Origin: Oscillospiraceae bacterium
Lineage (GTDB): Bacteria > Bacillota > Clostridia > UMGS1883
Reading direction: 5' to 3'
NCBI GenBank assembly: GCA_022508735.1
Contig: JAFLUQ010000002.1
Coordinates: forward strand, 1-44,590
Length of the DNA: 44,590 nucleotides
This document shows positions 8,064 to 15,676 of this stretch, piece after piece. A program made the position numbers and the translations under genes. Position 1 is the first letter of the stretch; every line of letters starts with the position of its first letter. The notes under the pieces are model-generated. The model made no database searches. It saw only the letters and a list, made by a program, of their open reading frames with translations, and had not been told where the DNA came from.

Positions 8064-9020
8064 TTAGTTGTTTCTACACATATGCAGAGAATACGAGCCA
8101 CCCTTCTTCTCCCGAGATATAATATTTTCTTTTTCTAATTCTCTTAATAGTTTCTGAATATCTGATTTTAATTGAGGGTGAAAATATGAATATATATTTT
8201 TTTGTAAAATTCCATCGTTACCATCGATAGTTTTCACTAAATCATTTTTTAATGTTCTCTTTTGACGATACAATTCAACATAACTTTCATAATTATTCGT
8301 CAAATCATTTTTCAGTTTTTCAACATCATCTATATAGCTACGAGGCGTACTGTTACTGCTATCACTGAACATCCACATATCCTCAAAATAAAAGGTTCCG
8401 CCTTTAGTTCCGCTGCAAAATTTCCTGAATCTGTAAAAGACATCTATAGCTTTATCGCATAACCGTATATGCTCATCTACATCAAAACCAGGATATGCGA
8501 CAGCTTCTGAAGATAAATTATAAATGTTGTTCTCATATATCGAAATTTTTTCGGAATTTCGCTGACTGAACTGAAAACTTAATTCTCCGTCTCTATAAGA
8601 GCGGTGAGGCGTAGACGAATGTTCTTCAATAGCTTTTCGTTTGCCTAATTCTATTAAATATGGGACTTCTTCGTCAGAAATGGGTTTGCCATCGGCCCGA
8701 AAAATTATATTTTTGCCGTGTATGTATATGTCAGAGAAAGTGTCTTTTTCTGTTTCTTCTACTGTATCAGTGTCATTTGATGTAATATCATTTTTTTCTT
8801 CAGAAATAAGTTTATTTTTCCTCAATAACAAATATGATGGCACTCCAAATAGAGAGCATACAAAAATGAGTATAAGTCCAGAGAGTATTATTTCTGATAA
8901 AGAAGCGTTGAAGGAAATAAGCCTATTGATCGTGCCAATGCTTAAGAAAATTCCCACAACACACATAATCAGAAAACATATGCCTATTATAGTTCGTATT
9001 ATTTTTATTGTTTTTTTCAT
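8064..9020 (-). CDS. Membrane protein of unknown function in the lysogeny operon
   Basis: A 318-residue protein. Two transmembrane segments are visible (about residues 8-30 and 42-65); the rest is hydrophilic and probably cytoplasmic. The last 50 residues (SDIQKLLRELEKENIISREKKGGSYSLHM) resemble a winged-helix module of the kind that reads out DNA or forms a dimer. It follows the two repressors on the same strand with a 14-base gap, so it is probably expressed from the prophage. Position and strand suggest a lysogenic-conversion (moron) gene, for example superinfection exclusion; that is inference. I do not recognise a named family. Base composition is AT-rich compared with the structural genes. 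Confidence 0.75.
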   Translation of the reverse strand: MKKTIKIIRTIIGICFLIMCVVGIFLSIGTINRLISFNASLSEIILSGLILIFVCSLFGVPSYLLLRKNKLISEEKNDITSNDTDTVEETEKDTFSDIYIHGKNIIFRADGKPISDEEVPYLIELGKRKAIEEHSSTPHRSYRDGELSFQFSQRNSEKISIYENNIYNLSSEAVAYPGFDVDEHIRLCDKAIDVFYRFRKFCSGTKGGTFYFEDMWMFSDSSNSTPRSYIDDVEKLKNDLTNNYESYVELYRQKRTLKNDLVKTIDGNDGILQKNIYSYFHPQLKSDIQKLLRELEKENIISREKKGGSYSLHMCRNN

Positions 9021-9034
9021 ATTCGCACACTTTC

Positions 9035-9685
9035 TTATACAACGTCACTCTGGAAGGCTACAGCCTTACCGAGGATATGAATATGGTCAAGCTGCTCGTC
9101 CCTATATACAAGCGGGGGATATTTGGTGTTTTCTGCCACAAGAGTCAACTGTTGCTGTTCCTTATCGTAGTATACACGCTTCAACGTGGCTACGTCATCA
9201 ATTACGACAGCGGCAATTTCGCCATCAACTACTATAGGTTGTTGGCGTATAAAAGCTATATCACCGTCCATGATTCTTGCATTTATCATGCTGTCACCCT
9301 TGGCTCTTAGGCAAAAGTCCGCTCGGATATCCGCGCCAGCTTCAACATAGCTTTCCCTGTCCTCATTGGTAAATATAGGTTCTCCACAGGCAATTTCCCC
9401 GAGAAGAGGAAATTTTTTTGTTTCTATAGGAAAGATATTGTCATATTTGAATACAGAAGTTTCGCTTTTGGTAGACTTGGGATTTTGCTCGTCACTTCGA
9501 CCAGTAAGGTAATCTAAAGATACATTAAACAAATCTGCTAACATTTGCTGCTTCTGATAATCCGGTTTTGCATGGCCGCGCTCCCATTGACTGATAGTGC
9601 TGGAATCTACAAATAGTTTCTTTGCAATATCTTTCTGCTGAAGATTATTAGCTTTACGAAGAGTCTTTAATCTTTCTGCAAACAT
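9035..9685 (-). CDS. CI/LexA-type phage repressor (HTH_3 plus S24 peptidase)
   Basis: A 216-residue repressor. Residues 1-60 form a Xre-type HTH (LRKANNLQQKDIAKKL, STISQWERGHAKPD). The C-terminal half is a LexA/S24 peptidase: cleavage site Cys-Gly in EIACGEP, catalytic Ser in KGDSM and Lys in VATLKRV. Such proteins keep the prophage silent and self-cleave when RecA is activated. ATG 9685 is chosen because AGAGGTG precedes it; an in-frame upstream extension lacks this. It is the second of two paralogous repressors in one operon. Confidence 0.9.
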   Translation of the reverse strand: MFAERLKTLRKANNLQQKDIAKKLFVDSSTISQWERGHAKPDYQKQQMLADLFNVSLDYLTGRSDEQNPKSTKSETSVFKYDNIFPIETKKFPLLGEIACGEPIFTNEDRESYVEAGADIRADFCLRAKGDSMINARIMDGDIAFIRQQPIVVDGEIAAVVIDDVATLKRVYYDKEQQQLTLVAENTKYPPLVYRDEQLDHIHILGKAVAFQSDVV

Positions 9686-9737
9686 ATGTATCACCTCTTT
9701 GTGTTGAAAATAATTCATCTAAAATATAAGTTGTCAT
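9654..9737 (-). CDS. Possible leader peptide overlapping the repressor start
   Basis: A 27-codon ORF (starts MTTYILDELFSTQ) follows a strong ribosome binding site, GGAGAGGAG, and ends at TAA 9654-9656, 30 bases inside the repressor gene in a different frame. It could couple or attenuate translation of the downstream repressor. No homology is known to me; it may be fortuitous. Confidence 0.3.
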   Translation of the reverse strand: MTTYILDELFSTQRGDTYVCRKIKDSS

Positions 9738-9770
9738 TCGTGTATACTCCTCTCCAAATATGCTTTGTAC

Positions 9771-10406
9771 TTACACCCGGCCTCTTACTTCGACAACCTT
9801 GCCGAGAATAATGACGGGCAACGTTTCTATATCCTTCGGGGTATAGAAGGTAGGCTCATAAGAACAACTACTATTTAAAGGCACAAGCATTATGCCTGTG
9901 TCTTTTTTTAATACTTTTTTTACTGTGGCAAAATCACCATTTACCAAAACGACGGCGATCTCTCCATTTTCTATATAATCTTGTTTACGCACAATTACAG
10001 TATCCCCGTTAAACATTCGAGGTTCCATGCTGTCGCCTTTGATTTTCAAAGCGAAGAACTCGCCTGTAGCGGCCATTTTAGTGGAAATTTCCTCGTAGTC
10101 GATTATATTTTCTTCAGCATAGATGGGATATCCGGCGCGAACAATGCCAAGAACGGGAATTTTTACACCTTTTAATTGACTATAGGGGAGAGATGGCGTG
10201 CCGCTTTCTAATCGAACATCACTACGCCCCAATATGTAATCAATTGATGCATTCAGCAATTCTGAGAGTCGGATAAGGCTCTCATTATCAGCTTCATATT
10301 TGCCAGTTTCCCAACCTGAAAGTGTTGCCTGTGTAACACCGAGCAGCGATGACAACTCTACCTGCGTTAATTTTAATTCTTTTCGTAGCTCTTTAATACG
10401 ATTCAT
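9771..10406 (-). CDS. Second CI/LexA-type repressor, first gene of the lysogeny operon
   Basis: 211 residues. Residues 1-62 are a Xre HTH (LRKELKLTQVELSSLLGV, QATLSGWETGKY). The C-terminal S24 peptidase shows Ala-Gly cleavage site in IVRAGYP, Ser in KGDSM and Lys in FATVKKV. It lies next to the divergent control region, so it is the best candidate for the main immunity repressor. It shares architecture with the gene at 9035-9685, but they are far from identical, so they probably have different operators or one controls the other. An A/G-rich ribosome binding site (AAGAAGGTG) precedes the ATG at 10406. Confidence 0.9.
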   Translation of the reverse strand: MNRIKELRKELKLTQVELSSLLGVTQATLSGWETGKYEADNESLIRLSELLNASIDYILGRSDVRLESGTPSLPYSQLKGVKIPVLGIVRAGYPIYAEENIIDYEEISTKMAATGEFFALKIKGDSMEPRMFNGDTVIVRKQDYIENGEIAVVLVNGDFATVKKVLKKDTGIMLVPLNSSCSYEPTFYTPKDIETLPVIILGKVVEVRGRV

Positions 10407-10592
10407 ATGTTCACCTTCTTGCCGATATAAGTCTTGCTTATATTATAAGCTAATTTTATATGTTTGTAAATATGTAATTTATAAAAAGAAAGAAATATAA
10501 AGAAAATTTATAAATACTATTGACAAACTCATAAAGTTGCTTTATAATATAAATGAACTTTATAAAAAATTGAAATGAGGTGACCTAAAAGA
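10407..10592. promoter_or_regulatory. Divergent lysogeny/lytic control region with operators
   Basis: Plus strand: TTGACA (10520-10525), 17 bases, TATAAT (10543-10548), a perfect consensus promoter for the Cro-like gene. The palindrome ATAAAG-TTG-CTTTAT (10531-10545) covers its spacer and the -10 box, with a further half site ACTTTAT at about 10557-10563; these are probable repressor operators. Minus strand: TTACAA, 16 bases, TATAAT gives the repressor promoter, overlapped by the palindrome GCTTATA-T-TATAAGC (10436-10450). The region is strongly AT-rich. Confidence 0.75.
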
Positions 10593-10781
10593 ATGACAGG
10601 AATAGAGAGAATTAGAAAGAAACAAAACATGACGCAGATCGAGTTGGCCAAACATATGGGAGTTACGCAGGCCAATGTGTCACAGTGGGAAAGCAATGTG
10701 GCGAAGCCCAGAGCAGAAAACCTCATAAAAATGTCCGTGCTTTTTGGCTGCACGATCGATGAGCTGCTGAAGGACGCGTAG
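10593..10781 (+). CDS. Cro-like Xre-family regulator
   Basis: A 62-residue protein that is entirely one HTH_3 domain: IRKKQNMTQIELAKHMGV, then the recognition helix QANVSQWESN, then the dimer-side helix ENLIKMSVLFGCTIDELL. It is the first gene of the rightward early operon, divergent from the repressors, which is the position of cro in lambdoid-type switches. AGGTG lies 14 bases before the ATG. It presumably binds the same operators to block repressor synthesis. Confidence 0.85.
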   Translation: MTGIERIRKKQNMTQIELAKHMGVTQANVSQWESNVAKPRAENLIKMSVLFGCTIDELLKDA

Positions 10782-10792
10782 GGGGGAGGTGA

Positions 10793-11035
10793 ATGGAAAT
10801 GGATAAGGTACAAACAACAATCCGCCTGCCGTTTGATCTGAAAGACAGATTACAACAGGAGGCGGACAGGCTTGAGACCGACGAAAGCGAGATTATAATT
10901 ATGGCTCTAAGAAAATTGCTTTCCGATAAAGAAAATCAATGTTTATCTTACGTAAAATTGGCAGGGCATTCTTTGAAGCCGAATAAAAACCGCGGCTATG
11001 GAACAAAAGAAGTTAGTCAAGGAAATCTTCAATAA
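10793..11035 (+). CDS. Ribbon-helix-helix (Arc/CopG-type) DNA-binding protein
   Basis: 80 residues. The first 50 match a ribbon-helix-helix fold: a short strand VQTTIRLP followed by FDLKDRLQQEADRLETDESEI-like helices. The C-terminal 30 residues are basic and unstructured. GGGGGGAGG lies just upstream; two in-frame ATGs (10793 and 10799) are possible and the second has the better spacing. It follows cro by 11 bases and is probably a small early regulator. Its 3' end overlaps the convergent gene at 11013 by 23 bases. Confidence 0.7.
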   Translation: MEMDKVQTTIRLPFDLKDRLQQEADRLETDESEIIIMALRKLLSDKENQCLSYVKLAGHSLKPNKNRGYGTKEVSQGNLQ

Positions 11036-11525
11036 ATTTTTTTCTTTCAAGGCAATCTATTTCTCGAAGTATATCTACATTGAATATGTCTTCCAACTTT
11101 AAATTCGTATATATACGATTTAATATGGTCAAGACTTTAAGACTGACCTCATATTCGCTGCGAATACCCCAAAAGAAGTGAGCTAATTCCTCTATCATGC
11201 TTGAGCAGACAATTTCAGGATGATTGATATTCCATTTATAAAATGGGTAGACAATTATTGGAGTAACAATAGCCAATTCATTGGGTTCGAGTGTTATTGA
11301 AATTGTATCTTTATCTGTAAAAATACAAGTTACAAATAAGAGATGATCCGTATCAACGAGAAGACCGTCGTTTTCCATCTGATCAGCAACTGCATTTACG
11401 CAGCAAGAGAAAAGATTCGCTATTTCGGCGGGAATATCACATGTGGCTACAACGAGTACATGGGCTTTCAAGCGAGGGTCAATAGATGGGACTACAATAT
11501 CTTTTTTCGCTTCTATTAATGCCAT
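11013..11525 (-). CDS. Unknown protein on the opposite strand (moron candidate)
   Basis: About 170 residues from ATG 11525, which has GGAGG nine bases upstream. No family is recognised. Notable features: a hydrophobic middle (LAIVTPIIVYPFYKW, unlikely to be membrane-spanning because of its short length) and SSMIEELAHFFWGIRSEYEV, which could be a metal- or ligand-binding helix. The C-terminus is acidic and helical. It is AT-rich and faces against the early operon, the usual signs of a phage moron expressed in the lysogen. A defence or toxin-like role is possible but nothing in the sequence shows it. Confidence 0.65.
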   Translation of the reverse strand: MALIEAKKDIVVPSIDPRLKAHVLVVATCDIPAEIANLFSCCVNAVADQMENDGLLVDTDHLLFVTCIFTDKDTISITLEPNELAIVTPIIVYPFYKWNINHPEIVCSSMIEELAHFFWGIRSEYEVSLKVLTILNRIYTNLKLEDIFNVDILREIDCLERKKFIEDFLD

Positions 11526-11600
11526 GTGTTCATTCCTCCAATTTTTTACAATTTGATTCATTATATCACAATATCTCTAAAAAGTCAACAGGAGGCAGTT

Positions 11601-11801
11601 ATGGGATTCATTAAAGCATCAATAAAGCGTAATGGAGATGCAAAATTTAGAATGTTTGCGAGGCCTGAAGAAGCTTTGGCCCTTTTGGTCTGCATATTTG
11701 AGAACATCGTGCAGAAGTTGATCGAATGTAAGGGCATGAGTAACACAGAGGCAAGGAAGTTCTTAATGGAAATATTGAACGAGCAATTGACAGATAGGTA
11801 A
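11601..11801 (+). CDS. Small early phage protein, unknown
   Basis: 66 residues from ATG 11601 behind AGGAGG. It starts MGFIKASIKRNGDAKFRMF and continues as helices (EEALALLVCIFENIVQKLI, NTEARKFLMEILNEQLTDR). No known motif. It is the first plus-strand gene after the inverted moron. Confidence 0.6.
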   Translation: MGFIKASIKRNGDAKFRMFARPEEALALLVCIFENIVQKLIECKGMSNTEARKFLMEILNEQLTDR

Positions 11802-11848
11802 TAGGACAAATCAAGCGCTAAATAAACTAAATGGAAGGAGGTTTTATC

Positions 11849-12067
11849 ATGGGAAAAACGTCGAACAAGGAATATAAAGTGACCTGCACACTCACAGATC
11901 GATCCACAGGGATAACAAAAAACGTGGACGATCTGACTGAGGCAGAGCGCCGTAAAGCGGCCGTCATTATGGGTATGCGAATGCTAAAGCAGCATTATGG
12001 ACCGAACTGTGTTATTACGCTGACAGATCCCGGAGCGGAGGAACGCTATGGGATAAGGTCAATGTGA
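11849..12067 (+). CDS. Small early phage protein, unknown
   Basis: 72 residues from ATG 11849, preceded by GGAGG with a seven-base spacer. N-terminal beta-rich part (YKVTCTLTDRSTG) then a helix (EAERRKAAVIMGMRMLKQHYG). No named family. A hairpin AGGCGG/CCGCCT follows its stop (about 12066-12083). Confidence 0.6.
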   Translation: MGKTSNKEYKVTCTLTDRSTGITKNVDDLTEAERRKAAVIMGMRMLKQHYGPNCVITLTDPGAEERYGIRSM

Positions 12068-12127
12068 GGCGGTTTCGTCCGCCTTCTATAGCGGACAAGC
12101 CCGGACTAATCGAAAGAAGGTGATGTT

Positions 12128-12451
12128 ATGTTTAAATCATGCGATTACTGCGGTGCACATCTTGACCCCGGGGAACATTGCGACTGCCGGGACGACATCA
12201 AACAGAAGGAAGGTGAACAAATGAACGCAATGAGAGAGCTGGATCTTGAGGAAATCAAAAACAGGCTCGAGGACATAAGGGGCGAGCTTGAGCAGATCGC
12301 CGCAAATGAGAGGTTTGCTATTGGATATAGTATGGGGGATCCAGTGTCCGAGGAGCAGTACGAAGAGGCAGAGCAGGCAGTCTGTAACGTAGCCGACGCG
12401 GCTTCACGAATTGAAGAGGCAATAGAATTTGTACAGGAGGCGCTCAAATGA
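12128..12451 (+). CDS. Zinc-knuckle plus coiled-coil phage protein
   Basis: 107 residues. N-terminal Cys cluster CDYCGAHLDPGEHCDC suggests one bound zinc. The remainder is acidic and helical (residues 32-107, EIKNRLEDIRGELEQIAAN, EEAIEFVQEALK), likely a coiled coil. GAAGGTG precedes the ATG. The stop overlaps the ATG of the next small gene. Function unknown. Confidence 0.6.
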   Translation: MFKSCDYCGAHLDPGEHCDCRDDIKQKEGEQMNAMRELDLEEIKNRLEDIRGELEQIAANERFAIGYSMGDPVSEEQYEEAEQAVCNVADAASRIEEAIEFVQEALK

Positions 12452-12624
12452 GACATAAAATCAAAAAAACCGCCCATACGGCGGCTACAGCGGTAATCAT
12501 GCTGGTGTTGATGTTAGCGGCAAGCTGCTCTGACATATCCGTACCGGTCAGCCCGTGGGCGTTACTCATGGTATGCTTCGCCGCCGGCATAGGGCTGTTG
12601 GTATTCGTTAAAACCGACTGTTAG
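12448..12624 (+). CDS. Small membrane protein
   Basis: 58 residues, overlapping the previous stop as ATGA, with AGGAGG seven bases upstream. Two hydrophobic segments: about residues 13-28 (TAVIMLVLMLAASC, a possible lipobox LAASC) and 34-54 (PWALLMVCFAAGIGLLVFV). It could be a lipoprotein or a two-TM peptide. Function unknown; small membrane proteins in early phage operons are sometimes involved in superinfection exclusion. Confidence 0.55.
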   Translation: MRHKIKKTAHTAATAVIMLVLMLAASCSDISVPVSPWALLMVCFAAGIGLLVFVKTDC

Positions 12625-12635
12625 GGGGCGAGGTT

Positions 12636-12710
12636 GTGGGCTGGCTATGTTTTGCTCTGCCGGCGTTTTGCGTGATAGTTGCGCTGTTGCTGCTCAGAGC
12701 AGGAAGGTGA
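12636..12710 (+). CDS. Possible 24-residue membrane peptide
   Basis: A GTG-started ORF (GWLCFALPAFCVIVALLLLR, then AGR) is essentially one transmembrane helix. GGGGGCGAGG lies immediately upstream. It follows the two-TM gene by 11 bases. Too short to be certain. Confidence 0.35.
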   Translation: MGWLCFALPAFCVIVALLLLRAGR

Positions 12711-12720
12711 AAAGAAAAAT

Positions 12721-12785
12721 GCTCCCGGGAGGGTGGAGCCTCCGGGGAGCGGTAGAAAATCTTTCCGAAAAATTTTCTATTGATT
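12721..12785 (+). terminator. Two consecutive hairpins, probable attenuator/terminator
   Basis: GCTCCCGGGAGG pairs with CCTCCGGGGAGC (12721-12750; one mismatch). It is followed by TAGAAAAT/ATTTTCTA (about 12752-12779) with a nine- to twelve-base loop. There is no long T-run directly after the first hairpin, so partial termination or RNA stabilisation is possible. Confidence 0.45.
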
Positions 12786-12834
12786 ATTATAACACATTCA
12801 AAAGTAAAAGTCAAGATTTTTAAGGTAAAACATC

Positions 12835-13014
12835 ATGAAATATAAAAGTTTTGAGGACATGCCCACATGGGTATCCGTCCCGGAAGTGGCGCAGTTTATG
12901 AAGATAAGCGAGTCAGAGGTCTACGCCATGATAAGAAGAAAAAACCTCACTGCAACAAAAATAGGCAACAGGCCGTATTCGGTAAACAAATACCGACTTA
13001 TAGGAAAGGAGTAA
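12835..13014 (+). CDS. Excisionase-like HTH protein
   Basis: 59 residues (starts MKYKSFEDMPTWVSVPEV). It matches the winged-helix 'HTH_17'/excisionase type: WVSVPEVAQFMKISESEVYAM, then IRRKNLTATKIGNRPYSV, the usual wing. AAGGTAAAA precedes the ATG. It could be the recombination directionality factor needed by the serine integrase, or an early regulator. Large serine integrases use unrelated directionality factors, so the role is uncertain. Confidence 0.6.
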   Translation: MKYKSFEDMPTWVSVPEVAQFMKISESEVYAMIRRKNLTATKIGNRPYSVNKYRLIGKE

Positions 13015-13019
13015 AAACA

Positions 13020-13964
13020 ATGATTAAACAACCCAACGAACTTACATTTAACGATAAGAAATTTTCAATGATCCTTTATGGAGCCCCCGGCGTCGGCAAG
13101 ACAACCCTTGCCTTATCCGCCCCCAACCCCATCCTTATTGACTTCGACCGCGGCGTATCCCGTGTGAAGGCATACCACAGAACGTTGACCATTGTATGCA
13201 GCACATATGAGGAGGTGCTGAGCGACATTGAAGCTCCAGAGATCAAAGACTGTGAAACAATCGTCATAGACACCGGCGGCAGCTTTGTCAGTTTCCTTCA
13301 GGCGTGGGCAATGAGGATCAATCCAGCTGTAAATCGTCAAAAGGACGGGAAAACAATTTCTCAAAAGGGCTTCGGGGCGGTAAAACAGGAGTTTCAACGT
13401 TTCACGAACTATGTCCGAGATACACTGGACAAGAATGTTATCTATGTTTTCCACTCTGACGAGCAAAAGGATAAGGACGGTAATCCTCAGTACCGGATTC
13501 TGTGCGAGGGCGCGGCAAAAAATATTGTATGGCAGCCGTGCGACTTCGGGGGATACGTACAAATGGTCGGCAACAACCGTGTTGTGACGTTTTCGCCAAC
13601 ACAGGAATTCTTTGCCAAGGGCTGTTATGGCATCGAGGGGCAGATGGTCGTTTCCACGATCGGCCCAACCGACAAGAATAATTTTATTACCAACCTCTTT
13701 GCGATGGCACGAGAGAATATCGCCAAGGACGCTGAAGCGTTTGTACCTCTGAAGGAGCAATACGATAAGACCATGGCCGAGGCTACGGCCACCATTGATG
13801 CAATCGAAACGGCAGAGGACGCAACTCACGCAATCTTCGTCCTTTCGCAGCTTGAACACGCGCTGACGTCAAAGAGGGAGGCAAGCGCCATGTTGAAAGC
13901 CAAGGCGGATGAGCTTGGTTTTGTCTTGGATAAAGAAAAAATGATGTACAGGGAGGCGGAGTGA
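13020..13964 (+). CDS. Phage AAA/RecA-like ATPase (Sak4-type recombinase)
   Basis: 314 residues from ATG 13020, with GGAAAGGAG upstream. Walker A GAPGVGKTT (residues 21-29), Walker B IVIDTGGS (about 81-88). The core resembles the RecA-derived Sak4 single-strand annealing ATPases of phages, smaller than RecA and lacking its C-terminal domain. It is directly followed by a PD-(D/E)XK nuclease and later by SSB, the usual partners for phage recombination and replication repair. The C-terminal 90 residues are helical. Alternative: a generic phage AAA ATPase of the P-loop NTPase fold. Confidence 0.8.
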   Translation: MIKQPNELTFNDKKFSMILYGAPGVGKTTLALSAPNPILIDFDRGVSRVKAYHRTLTIVCSTYEEVLSDIEAPEIKDCETIVIDTGGSFVSFLQAWAMRINPAVNRQKDGKTISQKGFGAVKQEFQRFTNYVRDTLDKNVIYVFHSDEQKDKDGNPQYRILCEGAAKNIVWQPCDFGGYVQMVGNNRVVTFSPTQEFFAKGCYGIEGQMVVSTIGPTDKNNFITNLFAMARENIAKDAEAFVPLKEQYDKTMAEATATIDAIETAEDATHAIFVLSQLEHALTSKREASAMLKAKADELGFVLDKEKMMYREAE

Positions 13965-13965
13965 C

Positions 13966-14580
13966 ATGAGCTATCTGATCACGCAAACGCTGATTGGCTC
14001 GTGGAACTATATGCATTCGTGTCGTGAAGAATGCCAGAAAGATGCCTACAATGACTTTCTTCGGACACTCAACCGAATTCCCCAAGAGACCACCCCGGCA
14101 ATGCAAAACGGTATTGATTTTGAAAATGAGGTGTATAAAGCGGCTGCGGGTATATCCCGCACCGCTCACCCTAAATGGGAAAGTGGAATAAATGCCGTTG
14201 CGGCGATCATAAAAGGCGCTCCCGTACAGGTAAAGGCACAGCGCGAATTGACTATCGGCTCAATGGATTTGCTTGTGTACGGCATTATGGATGCGATTAA
14301 AGCGGGCAAAATTTACGACGTGAAATTCAGCAACAAAAGCTTCAGCTCCGTTGATCTTGCCGGTAAGTATCTCGATTCTCCACAGCACCCAACTTACTTC
14401 TATCTCGAACCTGAGGCGCAGGAGTTTCAGTATCTGGTTTCTGACGGCGTTGACCTGTATACGGAAGTATATACACGGGGGAACAGCAGGCCGTTTAAGG
14501 AAATCGCGGAAGAATTCCTCTCATCGCTTGATGCTATGAATTTACTCGACGCCTATAAAGAAAATTGGGAGGCAAGATGA
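13966..14580 (+). CDS. PD-(D/E)XK phage nuclease (Cas4/RecB-like exonuclease)
   Basis: 204 residues. Motifs in the order expected of the PD-(D/E)XK fold: early conserved GIDFENEVY (about 47-55), core Asp in VYGIMDAI (about 105-110), D-x-K in IYDVKFS (about 115-121) and a downstream Gln/Tyr helix (EAQEFQYLVSDGVD). It would resect DNA ends to give single strands for the ATPase just upstream. One base separates the two genes. The Cys residues of Cas4 iron-sulfur clusters are not obvious. Confidence 0.75.
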   Translation: MSYLITQTLIGSWNYMHSCREECQKDAYNDFLRTLNRIPQETTPAMQNGIDFENEVYKAAAGISRTAHPKWESGINAVAAIIKGAPVQVKAQRELTIGSMDLLVYGIMDAIKAGKIYDVKFSNKSFSSVDLAGKYLDSPQHPTYFYLEPEAQEFQYLVSDGVDLYTEVYTRGNSRPFKEIAEEFLSSLDAMNLLDAYKENWEAR

Positions 14581-15011
14581 GTATGGAATATTTATTCCGC
14601 GGGCGGACTAATACCATAGTCGATGAATGGATTTATGGGGAACACTATACGTTTAAGACCAACGCCTTTATTAGTCCGTCAGGTGCGCCGTGTTCCCTTT
14701 CGGTATACCCCTCCAGCGTCGGCCTATGGTCGGGATTGACTACCACTGGTAAAGATCCCGTGAAGGTGTTTGAGGGGGATATAATAGCCACATTGGATAC
14801 TAATGGCGTTGTCGTCAGGTCCGGCATAGTGAGGCTTGGTCGGTACAACAGTGACGGAGACCATCATATGGGTTTTTATGTAGAATGGGTGTCTGGTACG
14901 GCCAAATCTGCTACACGTAAAGACCTGATCTACTGGATCGAGTATGCCGGTGCTCAGGTGATCGGCAATACAACGGATAATCCTGAATTGGTGGGGGTGA
15001 CAGAAAAATGA
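14577..15011 (+). CDS. YopX-family phage protein
   Basis: 144 residues from ATG 14577 (overlaps the nuclease stop as ATGA; GGGAGG upstream). The sequence has the YopX pattern: MEYLFRGRT, KxFISPSG, VYPSSVGLWSGLxxxG, VFEGDII, and the end WIEYAGAQVIGNTTDNPEL. YopX proteins are widespread in Firmicutes phages; their function is unknown. Confidence 0.85.
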   Translation: MSMEYLFRGRTNTIVDEWIYGEHYTFKTNAFISPSGAPCSLSVYPSSVGLWSGLTTTGKDPVKVFEGDIIATLDTNGVVVRSGIVRLGRYNSDGDHHMGFYVEWVSGTAKSATRKDLIYWIEYAGAQVIGNTTDNPELVGVTEK

Positions 15012-15676
15012 CACGAGAAGAAGCACTGGCTGTAGCAAAACCTATATTGTTCAACACCGAAATGGTACAGGCTATACAGGACAATAGGAAGAGCGTGACG
15101 CGACGGATAATCAAGCCTCAGCCGACCACCGAAACTCCTATGTATTGCTACGCCGCAGGAAGAAATAAAGATATAGGCAAATGGGTTGATAAAGCGGGAC
15201 ATCAGTGGGCGCCCCCCTGCAGAGCTGGCGATATCCAATATGTTCGAGAAACGTGGTTTTACGAGTATCATATGCACGACTTAACCGAGGGAAAACCCGA
15301 TTTGCCGTCCGGGCGGTATTTGCACCGTTTCGTATTCAAAGCACAGGATCCAAACTATTCTGTTGACCTTGGAGCTATGGCCAGCGGCTGGCGACCGTCT
15401 ATTCATATGCCAAAAGAAGCCGCTCGGATATTCCTACGGGTGACAGAAGTGCGAGTGGAGCGGTTGCAGGATATGCGTCTTGTTGACTGTTTGGCTGAGG
15501 GCGTACTCCTTTCCTCGATTGAGAAAATGGATTTTATAAAAGGCCCTCTTATAGCGAGAGAAAGATATGCAGGGGTATGGGACAGCACCATTCCCAAGAA
15601 AGAACTTGCACGTTACGGCTGGGGCGCAAATCCGTGGGTGTGGGTAATTGAATTTGAGCGGATGGAGGTGCAGTGA
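15008..15676 (+). CDS. ASCH-domain phage protein
   Basis: 222 residues. Pattern of the phage ASCH/PUA-like family: IQDNRKSVTRRIIKPQ, GDIQYVRETWF, WRPSIHMPKEAARIFLRV, VERLQDM, and the terminal NPWVWVIEFERME. ASCH domains are beta-barrels related to PUA that bind RNA or modified nucleotides; the phage versions are uncharacterised. It overlaps the YopX stop as ATGA. No degraded or missing motif is evident. Confidence 0.75.
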   Translation: MTREEALAVAKPILFNTEMVQAIQDNRKSVTRRIIKPQPTTETPMYCYAAGRNKDIGKWVDKAGHQWAPPCRAGDIQYVRETWFYEYHMHDLTEGKPDLPSGRYLHRFVFKAQDPNYSVDLGAMASGWRPSIHMPKEAARIFLRVTEVRVERLQDMRLVDCLAEGVLLSSIEKMDFIKGPLIARERYAGVWDSTIPKKELARYGWGANPWVWVIEFERMEVQ

